NCBI GenBank assembly: GCA_029934215.1
Contig: JAOZMR010000163.1
Span: 1-6,388 of the forward strand
DNA: 6,388 nt
Origin: Pontiellaceae bacterium
GTDB lineage: Bacteria; Verrucomicrobiota; Kiritimatiellia; Kiritimatiellales; Tichowtungiaceae
Direction: 5' to 3'
Part shown: one piece after another, positions 1 through 4,347 of the stretch
Layout of the letters: the number at the start of each line of letters is the position of its first letter
Numbering within the stretch: the first letter of the stretch is position 1
The notes under the pieces: generated by a model
What the model saw: only the letters and a program-made list of their open reading frames with translations
Told to the model about the DNA's origin: nothing
Databases searched by the model: none
Translations under genes and position numbers: made by a program

Positions 1-37
1 ATGTTTCCGCACCGCGTTTCAAGGGTTGGACGTTTTT

Positions 38-60
38 GTTGTACTGGTTTTTGGTACAAC
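38..60. repeat. Inverted repeat GTTGTAC-N9-GTACAAC
   Basis: A perfect 7-bp inverted repeat, GTTGTAC at 38-44 and GTACAAC at 54-60, has a 9-base spacer. No T-run follows on the plus strand, so it is not a standard rho-independent terminator for a plus-strand transcript. TTGTAC (39-44) and GATAAA (61-66) lie 16 bases apart and weakly resemble -35 and -10 boxes, so the dyad could be an operator over a promoter. This is inference; the next gene starts 225 bases further on. Confidence 0.4.
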
Positions 61-99
61 GATAAATTCCACTCCCCTTAACCTCCCACCTATTAGCCT

Positions 100-115
100 C
101 CCTCCAGGTGGAGGG
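100..115. repeat. GC-rich hairpin CCCTCC-AGGT-GGAGGG
   Basis: Six GC-rich base pairs (100-105 with 110-115) close a 4-base AGGT loop; a seventh A-T pair is possible on paper but would leave a 2-base loop. The hairpin abuts the 43-bp dispersed repeat, and a purine-rich GAGG-type stretch also precedes the other copy of that repeat at the right end. No T-run follows. It is probably part of the intergenic repeat family and not a site specific to the downstream gene. Confidence 0.5.
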
Positions 116-158
116 GCATTTCCGATTGAAAATTGCCGATTGCCGATTGAAAGAAAAG
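116..158. repeat. Dispersed 43-bp repeat, copy 1
   Basis: Aligned without gaps to 6236-6278, 38 of 43 bases are identical by eye. Both copies run from GCATT through CCGATTGAA and TGCC to ATTGAAAGAAAAG. Within the copy the phrase CCGATTG recurs three times (from 122, 136 and 143), giving a partly tandem look. A TTCCAA-type palindrome follows immediately (161-175). No coding capacity is evident. Two copies at opposite ends of a 6.4-kb window suggest a genome-wide intergenic repeat. Confidence 0.7.
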
Positions 159-160
159 AG

Positions 161-175
161 TTCCAACCCATGGAA
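161..175. repeat. TTCCAA-N3-TTGGAA palindrome, one mismatch
   Basis: TTCCAA, CCC, ATGGAA: a 15-bp dyad with one arm base changed from the consensus TTCCAA-N3-TTGGAA. It directly follows dispersed-repeat copy 1. The same 15-bp architecture recurs at 213-227, 1143-1157, 6177-6191 and 6334-6348. Confidence 0.6.
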
Positions 176-212
176 AAGCCCACCCATTAGAAGGGGAGAT
201 CCTGGGGAGAGG

Positions 213-227
213 TTCCAAACCTTGGAA
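213..227. repeat. TTCCAA-N3-TTGGAA palindrome, perfect arms
   Basis: TTCCAA, ACC, TTGGAA with six of six arm pairs, followed by a run of A. It lies 57 bases upstream of the ArsR-methyltransferase start codon and about 50 bases downstream of the previous copy, so an operator role is possible. Copies far from any start codon at the right end argue for a general repeat instead. Confidence 0.65.
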
Positions 228-240
228 AAAAACTTGCGTT

Positions 241-284
241 GAGGAGGTAAATATCCTTATATCCGGAAAAGCGGATAAACGATT
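241..284 (+). promoter_or_regulatory. Leader with displaced Shine-Dalgarno and alternative hairpins
   Basis: GAGGAGG at 241-247 is a near-ideal ribosome-binding sequence, yet 37 bases separate it from the ATG at 285. An in-frame TAA at 276-278 rules out any earlier start. Between them lie two ATATCC copies (251-256 and 259-264) and one CGGATA (272-277). TATCCG at 260-265 can pair with CGGATA around a 6-base loop, or TATCC at 252-256 can pair with GGATA at 273-277, which would bring the Shine-Dalgarno to about 11 unpaired bases from the ATG. A DNA-level reading is also possible: TTGCGT (234-239), 18 bases, then TATATC (258-263) as a weak promoter, with the repeats as operator for the encoded regulator. 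No known SAH riboswitch pattern is recognisable. Confidence 0.4.
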
Positions 285-1205
285 ATGATTAACCTTCTCG
301 ATGTATTTAAAGCGCTGGGCGACGAGGCTCGTTTGCGGATTTTGCGCGCCGTGGAAGTCGCCGAGTTGTCGGTGGCGGAAATTGTGGCGGCTCTGAAGAT
401 GCCGCAATCGTCGGTGAGCCGACACTTGAAACCTTTGCGTGATAGCGGCTTGCTCGAAACACGTCGCGAAGGTACGTCGGTGTATTATCGGCGTGGACCG
501 GTTTTTCAGGATGCTTCTTTTGCGCAGTTGCTTGGAGAGAAGCTCGCGGAGTTGCGTGGCGCAAGCCAGGATCGTGCGGCGGTTGATCGTGCGCTGGCGC
601 AGCGCCGCAAGGAGAGTGCTCAGTTTTTCGACGAAATCGCTGGGCGTTATGGTTCGTTGACTCAGCCGGGGGGCGGTTGGCAGGGCTTGGCTGCCGCGCT
701 TGCTGTGGGCTTTCGTGGTAAAACGGTCGCGGACATTGGTTGCGGCGAGGGAGATTTGACGCTGCTTTTGGCGCGGTTTACCACGCGGGTGACGGCGGTT
801 GATTTGTCTTCCCAGATGCTGCGAGTGGTGCAGGAGCGCTGTAAGGAGGCGGGCGTGTCGGGGAGTGTGTCGGTTGAAAAGGGGGATCTAGAAAGGCTTC
901 CGGTCAAGGCGGATAGTCAGGACGCTGTTTTTTTAAGCCAAGTGTTGCATCATGCGGCGCGTCCGCTGAAGGCGCTCGAAGAGGCAGCTCGGATTCTTAA
1001 GCCAGGCGGGCAAATGATTCTTCTTGATTTGTCTAAGCATAATCAGGAGTGGGTCCGCGAGGAGTGGGCGGATCAGTGGCTTGGGTTCGATGCGCGTGAG
1101 CTGAGGAACTGGCTGAAGGCGGTCGGATTGAAAACAAATATTTTCCAAACATTGGAAGGGCCCGAGCCAGCCTTTTCGGTGGTGATGATTGTGGCTGAAA
1201 AATAG
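285..1205 (+). CDS. ArsR-family regulator fused to SAM-dependent methyltransferase domain (SahR-like)
   Basis: This 306-residue protein has two parts. Residues 1-95 are a winged helix of the ArsR type: FKALGDEARLRIL (8-20), a helix-turn-helix around 30-55 including QSSVSRHLKPL, and a wing near 57-70. Residues 110-306 are a class I methyltransferase fold: motif I VADIGCGEG (148-156), the acidic end of strand 2 in TAVDLS (D173), GDLERLP (200-206), VLHHAARP (220-227) and LKPGG (239-242 region). The ArsR metal motif ELCVCDL is replaced by ELSVAEI (27-33), so arsenic or heavy-metal sensing is unlikely. ahcY follows 18 bp later, so the two are almost certainly cotranscribed. Family knowledge: SahR of Proteobacteria is an ArsR protein with a SAM/SAH-binding domain that controls methyl-cycle genes. 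I infer a cytoplasmic DNA-binding regulator that senses SAH or SAM; whether it still methylates anything is unknown. The start is fixed by an upstream in-frame stop (276-278) and the usual ArsR N-terminus. Confidence 0.85.
   Translation: MINLLDVFKALGDEARLRILRAVEVAELSVAEIVAALKMPQSSVSRHLKPLRDSGLLETRREGTSVYYRRGPVFQDASFAQLLGEKLAELRGASQDRAAVDRALAQRRKESAQFFDEIAGRYGSLTQPGGGWQGLAAALAVGFRGKTVADIGCGEGDLTLLLARFTTRVTAVDLSSQMLRVVQERCKEAGVSGSVSVEKGDLERLPVKADSQDAVFLSQVLHHAARPLKALEEAARILKPGGQMILLDLSKHNQEWVREEWADQWLGFDARELRNWLKAVGLKTNIFQTLEGPEPAFSVVMIVAEK
1143..1157. repeat. TTCCAA-N3-TTGGAA palindrome inside coding sequence
   Basis: TTCCAA, ACA, TTGGAA with perfect arms lies in the 3' part of the ArsR-methyltransferase gene, exactly in codon register (TTC CAA ACA TTG GAA, residues F287-Q-T-L-E291). 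It matches the intergenic palindromes at 213-227 and 6177-6191. It ends 66 bases upstream of the ahcY start, so it could be chance, a repeat insertion absorbed into the protein, or a binding site. Confidence 0.6.
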
Positions 1206-1223
1206 AAACGGAGTAACGTAGTT

Positions 1224-2642
1224 ATGGGATTAGAAGAAAAAGTAGAGTTTATCGTACACGACATCTCACTCGCGGCTTTTGGGCGCAAGGAGATGGATTT
1301 GGCGGAGCACGAAATGCCGGGCTTGATGGCATTGCGCGAGAAGTATGGCGTTGAGAAACCGCTGACGGGCACCCGGATTACTGGGTCGCTCCATATGACG
1401 ATTCAAACGGCGATGTTGATTGAGACGTTGCAGATTCTCGGCGCGAAGGTGCGCTGGGCGAGTTGTAATATCTATTCGACGCAGGATCATGCTGCCGCAG
1501 CAATTGCTGAAACCGGAACGCCGGTTTTCGCAGTGAAGGGTGAGACCCTTGAGGAGTACTGGGAGTACACCGATCGAATTCTCGACTGGGGAAATGGCGA
1601 AGGTCCGAATATGATTCTCGATGATGGTGGCGATGCGACGATGATGGTGCAGGTCGGTGTGCAGGCGGAAACCGATCCGTCGGTGCTGGATCGCGAGCCG
1701 GGTAGCCCGGAAGAGGCGGTGTTTTATGCTCAATTGAAAAAAGCACTCAAAAAGGATCCCACGCGTTTCTCGCGCATCGCCAAAGAAATTCGCGGCGTAA
1801 CGGAGGAAACAACAACGGGCGTGCATCGCTTGTATCAGCTAGCCGAAAAGGGCGAACTGCTTTTCCCTGCAATTAATGTGAATGATTCTGTGACGAAGTC
1901 GAAGTTCGATAATGTGTATGGATGCCGTCACTCGCTCGTTGATGCAATTATGCGAGCCACGGATGTGATGCTTTCCGGTAAGGTTGCGGTTGTTGCTGGG
2001 TACGGCGATGTCGGCAAAGGGTCAGCTCAATCCCTTTTGGGACAAAATGCACGCGTGATTGTTACAGAAATCGACCCGATTTGCGCACTCCAAGCGACGA
2101 TGGCTGGTTTTGAAGTCATGCCGATGGATGATGCGTGCAAACTCGGCGATATCTTTGTGACAACCACAGGTTGTTGCGACGTCATAACAGAACAGCACAT
2201 GCTACAAATGAAGAATCAGTCCATTGTTTGTAATATCGGACATTTCGATTCCGAAATTCAGGTGGAGAAAATCCGTAAGTACGAATGGATGAATATTAAG
2301 CCGCAGGTGGACAAGATTACCTTCCCAGAAGGAAATAATATTTTACTGCTCGCAGAAGGTCGTTTGGTTAACCTGGGCTGTGCGACGGGGCATCCAAGTT
2401 TTGTGATGTCGAACAGCTTCACAAATCAGGTGCTAGCGCAAATGGAGATTTGCCAGAAACACGGAACCAAGGATCAATATCCTGTTGGTGTGTACGTACT
2501 TCCGAAACATCTGGACGAAGAGGTTGCCCTGTTGCATTTGGGACGTTTAGGGGCGAAGTTAGACTCTCTAACAAACGAACAGGCGAAGTATCTTGGGATA
2601 CCAAAAGACGGACCGTTTAAGCCGGAACATTATCGGTATTAG
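1224..2642 (+). CDS. ahcY: S-adenosyl-L-homocysteine hydrolase (adenosylhomocysteinase)
   Basis: It reversibly hydrolyses SAH to adenosine and homocysteine with tightly bound NAD, in the cytoplasm as a tetramer, clearing the product inhibitor of methyltransferases. The 472 residues run from DISLAAFGRKEMDLAEHEMPG to the canonical C-terminus KPEHYRY, which supplies NAD-contacting residues of the neighbouring subunit in this family. Visible landmarks are HMTIQTA (57-63), CNIYSTQDHAAAA (81-93), E195 in TEETTTG, K225, D229, N230 and C234 in NDSVTKSKFDNVYGC, the NAD loop GYGDVGKGS (259-267) and CNIGHFD with H340. Numbering runs 39 ahead of the human enzyme because of an insert at about 141-185, typical of long bacterial forms. 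The start has CGGAG at 1209-1213, 10 bases upstream. It is second in an operon behind the putative SAH sensor. Codon choice shifts from G-ending in the first part to A/C/T-ending later. Confidence 0.98.
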   Translation: MGLEEKVEFIVHDISLAAFGRKEMDLAEHEMPGLMALREKYGVEKPLTGTRITGSLHMTIQTAMLIETLQILGAKVRWASCNIYSTQDHAAAAIAETGTPVFAVKGETLEEYWEYTDRILDWGNGEGPNMILDDGGDATMMVQVGVQAETDPSVLDREPGSPEEAVFYAQLKKALKKDPTRFSRIAKEIRGVTEETTTGVHRLYQLAEKGELLFPAINVNDSVTKSKFDNVYGCRHSLVDAIMRATDVMLSGKVAVVAGYGDVGKGSAQSLLGQNARVIVTEIDPICALQATMAGFEVMPMDDACKLGDIFVTTTGCCDVITEQHMLQMKNQSIVCNIGHFDSEIQVEKIRKYEWMNIKPQVDKITFPEGNNILLLAEGRLVNLGCATGHPSFVMSNSFTNQVLAQMEICQKHGTKDQYPVGVYVLPKHLDEEVALLHLGRLGAKLDSLTNEQAKYLGIPKDGPFKPEHYRY

Positions 2643-2739
2643 AGCCCTCTTGCCTAAATCTGAATAGTTTTGTTCGATTATGCTTGGAACGAACGGCTGT
2701 TTTTTGTAACTTGTTTTTTTAACCAAAAGGAGGCTCAGT
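2643..2739. other. ahcY to small-gene intergenic region
   Basis: These 97 bases hold no gene. GTTCG (2672-2676) and CGAAC (around 2690-2694) can pair over a loop of about 13 bases, and T-runs follow at 2700-2705 and 2714-2720. This might be a weak terminator for ahcY, but a 5-bp stem with a large loop is poor. I see no convincing promoter for the next gene. Read-through from ahcY into it is possible. Confidence 0.3.
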
Positions 2740-2916
2740 ATGGCGACAAACCCAATAGGAAAAGGTACCAAAACTATCGGTATCAACATGGACAAGAAAA
2801 TGGCAGATGAATTGGAAGCACGTGCAAGTAAAATGCACATTTCCAAAAGTAAATATTGCAAAATCATTCTGCAAAACTGGATTGATTCCGGAAATAAACT
2901 TTCCTTGTCCGAGTAG
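2740..2916 (+). CDS. Small ribbon-helix-helix-like protein, 58 residues
   Basis: The translation begins MATNPIGKGTKTIGINMD and ends SLSE, 58 residues. A short strand (KTIGINM, 11-17), a first helix (DKKMADELEARASKMH, 18-33), a turn (ISKS) and a second helix (KYCKIILQNWIDSG, 38-51) match the ribbon-helix-helix fold of CopG/Arc-type regulators. The strand would insert into the DNA major groove, and proteins of this size usually act as dimers. The ATG is supported by AAAGGAGG at 2726-2733, six bases upstream, the best ribosome-binding site in the window. No toxin gene lies beside it on either side, so an antitoxin role is not supported. It follows ahcY by 97 bp and converges on pyrF. The target is unknown; it could be a DNA-binding regulator or a fold variant with another partner. 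Confidence 0.8.
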   Translation: MATNPIGKGTKTIGINMDKKMADELEARASKMHISKSKYCKIILQNWIDSGNKLSLSE

Positions 2917-2935
2917 AAATTAATTTTCTACAACT

Positions 2936-2967
2936 AAAAACGCCCCGTTAATTACGGGGCGTTTTTT
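2936..2967. terminator. Bidirectional rho-independent terminator
   Basis: CGCCCCGT (2941-2948) pairs with ACGGGGCG (2954-2961) around a 5-base TAATT loop. AAAAA (2936-2940) precedes it and TTTTTT (2962-2967) follows. On the plus strand it ends the small gene, whose stop is 20 bases before the A-run. On the minus strand it presents the same stem followed by a T-run just beyond the pyrF stop codon at 2979-2981. Confidence 0.93.
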
Positions 2968-2978
2968 GTTGTGGTCAT

Positions 2979-3665
2979 TTACTTTATGTCCGCAAGAATC
3001 GCGTCCGTAATTGCATCTGGATCGACGGCTTGCATGATGGGTCTGCCAACAACTAAATGCGATGACCCTTGTTGTATAGCAAAAGCAGGCGTCGCGACAC
3101 GCTTTTGATCGCCAACGTCGCCGTCCGGCATCCGAATCCCTGGCGTCACCAAAAGAGCTTCTGGGAATTTATTACGAAGTGCGCCTGCTTCGTGAGCGCT
3201 CGTGACCAGACCATCTATTCCCGAATGAACCGCCAACTCGCCAAGCGCTAATGCCTGCTCAGAGACTGTTCGCTCGATTCCAAGGTCTGTAAAATCGTCT
3301 TGATTGAGACTGGTGAGCGTCGTGACAGCAACCAGTCTGGGTGGATTGTCGCATTCGCGTGCCGCTTTTGCCGCAGCCTCAAGCATCGCCCGCCCGCCCA
3401 TCGCGTGGACAGTCATTAAGTTTACCCCATGGCTAGCTGCGGTTTTCACTGCGCAGGCTACGGTGTGCGGGATATCGTGCAATTTCAGATCGAGGAAAAT
3501 CTTTTTGTTCCGTTTTTTGAGCGGCTCGAGTACGGCAGGGCCTTCGGCGCAAAAGAGCTCAAGCCCAACCTTGTACCATTCAATCGAATCGGGCAGACGC
3601 TCCAGCGCCTCCTCCATTTTTTTGAGAGAGGGGACATCTAGTGCAACAATTAGAGCAGGTTCCAT
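2979..3665 (-). CDS. pyrF: Orotidine 5'-phosphate decarboxylase
   Basis: It decarboxylates OMP to UMP, the last step of de novo pyrimidine synthesis, as a cytoplasmic TIM-barrel homodimer. The 228 residues are the normal length of the short bacterial form. Motifs in order: IVALDVP with D10, WYKVGLELF with K32, the catalytic signature IFLDLKLHDIPHT with D59, K61 and D64, MTVHAMGG (84-91), VTPGIRMP with R178, and the C-terminal phosphate site VVGRPI with R208. On the minus strand the ATG at 3665-3663 has AGGA (3676-3673) seven bases upstream. No other pyr gene is nearby. It is convergent with the small ribbon-helix-helix gene, sharing a terminator, and divergent from the CYTH gene. Confidence 0.97.
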   Translation of the reverse strand: MEPALIVALDVPSLKKMEEALERLPDSIEWYKVGLELFCAEGPAVLEPLKKRNKKIFLDLKLHDIPHTVACAVKTAASHGVNLMTVHAMGGRAMLEAAAKAARECDNPPRLVAVTTLTSLNQDDFTDLGIERTVSEQALALGELAVHSGIDGLVTSAHEAGALRNKFPEALLVTPGIRMPDGDVGDQKRVATPAFAIQQGSSHLVVGRPIMQAVDPDAITDAILADIK

Positions 3666-3810
3666 TTTTTCTTCCTTTCAAGTTTTTTCCAATGCCTAGA
3701 AAAGGACGGTATTAGAGATTCGATCTAAAACCAAGCTGATTTACCAGAGCATCCGAGAACTCGCTTTATTTTTCACGAGAAAATGATAAAACTCTCATTA
3801 AAGGAGTTCC
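3666..3810. other. Divergent pyrF/CYTH intergenic region
   Basis: These 145 bases must hold promoters for pyrF (minus) and the CYTH gene (plus), but I cannot place either with conviction. TCTAAT on the minus strand (near 3711-3716) resembles a -10 box without a good -35 partner. A possible decayed TTCCAA-type palindrome lies at 3687-3701 (TTCCAA, TGC, CTAGAA, four of six bases kept in the second arm). TTTTC and GAAAA flank ACGA near 3770-3783 as a short dyad upstream of the CYTH gene. Confidence 0.35.
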
Positions 3811-4293
3811 ATGAAGACAGAAATTGAGCGAAAATTTTTAGTGGTCGGTGACGCTTGGCGAGCCGACGCCGATGCAGGCGAACCCTGCGAGCAGGGGTAT
3901 ATTTCATCCGACCCAGAAGCAGCAACCGTTCGCGTTCGCGTGATCGGTTCTCTTGGGTTTCTCACGATAAAAGGACCCACAACCGGCGTTTCTAGAACGG
4001 AGATGGAATACGAAATTCCGCTCGAAGAGGCGCAACAGATTCTCCGAAACTTCTGCAAAAAACGGGTGATTTCAAAAAGAAGACACCTCTATCAAACCAA
4101 CGGGATCGTTTGGGAAATTGACGAATTCTTCGGCGAAAACAAAGGATTGATTCTTGCAGAAATCGAATTGGAAACCGAAGACCAACATTTCGAAAAACCG
4201 GACTGGCTCGGCGAAGAAGTCTCTCACGATTCGCGCTATTTTAATGCCGCGCTCGCCTGCCATCGAAAGAAGTCGGAAATGCATTGTTCTTGA
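3811..4293 (+). CDS. CYTH-domain protein, probable inorganic triphosphatase
   Basis: This 160-residue protein is a single CYTH domain, an eight-stranded tunnel that binds triphosphate substrates with divalent metal. The hallmark ExExK is E4, E6 and K8 in TEIERKFLV. Further tunnel residues are visible in QGYIS (28-32), TVRVRV with R41 and R43, LTIKG with K54, RTEMEYEI (62-69), SKRRHLY (88-94), WEIDEF (101-106) and LAEIELE (115-121). The end DSRYFNAALA matches small bacterial members such as the Nitrosomonas tripolyphosphatase. Family members hydrolyse tripolyphosphate, thiamine triphosphate or make cAMP; hydrolysis of inorganic tripolyphosphate is the likeliest here, by inference. The start has AAAGGAG at 3800-3806, four bases before the ATG. 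pgm follows after 54 bp, so cotranscription is plausible. It is not essential to any pathway visible here. Confidence 0.88.
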   Translation: MKTEIERKFLVVGDAWRADADAGEPCEQGYISSDPEAATVRVRVIGSLGFLTIKGPTTGVSRTEMEYEIPLEEAQQILRNFCKKRVISKRRHLYQTNGIVWEIDEFFGENKGLILAEIELETEDQHFEKPDWLGEEVSHDSRYFNAALACHRKKSEMHCS

Positions 4294-4335
4294 GGACTGT
4301 ATTTGATACAAACAAGGTTTGTTTTACTGTTAAAA

Positions 4336-4341
4336 AAGGAG
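4336..4341 (+). promoter_or_regulatory. Shine-Dalgarno fixing the pgm start
   Basis: AAGGAG sits six bases upstream of the ATG at 4348. An in-frame TTG at 4303 would add 15 residues but has no comparable ribosome-binding site and would give an N-terminus unlike the family. The ATG gives MSIHPLAGQ, close to E. coli MAIHNRAGQ. Confidence 0.85.
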
Positions 4342-4347
4342 TTTTTT

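Larger units (their letters stand above)
1..284. other. Left intergenic region with repeats, no convincing gene
   Basis: Nothing in these bases can be defended as a gene. Reading frame 2 is open from the window edge to a TAG at 187-189, but it runs through the dispersed repeat and palindromes and ends in a low-information tail, so at most its first 20 or so codons could be the end of an upstream gene. The stretch holds a 7-bp inverted repeat (38-60), a GC-rich hairpin (100-115), one copy of a 43-bp repeat shared with the right end of the window (116-158), two TTCCAA-type palindromes (161-175 and 213-227), and the leader of the ArsR-methyltransferase gene (241-284). Confidence 0.6.

Noticed and set aside
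2..189. Open frame from the left edge to TAG at 187-189
   Set aside because: It runs through the dispersed repeat, a GC hairpin and a palindrome and gives no recognisable protein. At most its first codons could be the tail of an upstream gene, which cannot be judged from here.
228..284. SAH or SAM riboswitch before the sensor-ahcY operon
   Set aside because: No recognisable conserved core of known SAH or SAM riboswitch classes is present; the short hairpins near 251-277 are insufficient.
93..425. Minus-strand open frame of 110 codons
   Set aside because: It covers repeats and the antisense of the ArsR domain; the product resembles no family and the plus-strand gene is certain.
285..1205. 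Arsenic-resistance ArsR or arsenite methyltransferase ArsM
   Set aside because: The ArsR metal cysteines are absent and the conserved cysteine set of ArsM is not present; the neighbour is ahcY, not ars genes.
1266..1826. Minus-strand open frame of 186 codons inside ahcY
   Set aside because: It is antisense to a highly conserved enzyme gene and has an arginine/histidine-rich composition typical of shadow frames.
2740..2916. Antitoxin of a toxin-antitoxin pair
   Set aside because: Neighbours are ahcY and pyrF; no toxin-like frame is next to it.
4303..4330. pgm promoter TTGATA-N16-TACTGT
   Set aside because: The -35 is good (5 of 6) but the -10 is poor, and transcription would start at or within the Shine-Dalgarno, leaving too short a leader.
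4303..4347. Longer pgm start at TTG 4303
   Set aside because: There is no good ribosome-binding site, and the 15 extra residues are not family-like. The ATG at 4348 has AAGGAG at ideal spacing and gives a family-typical 546 residues.
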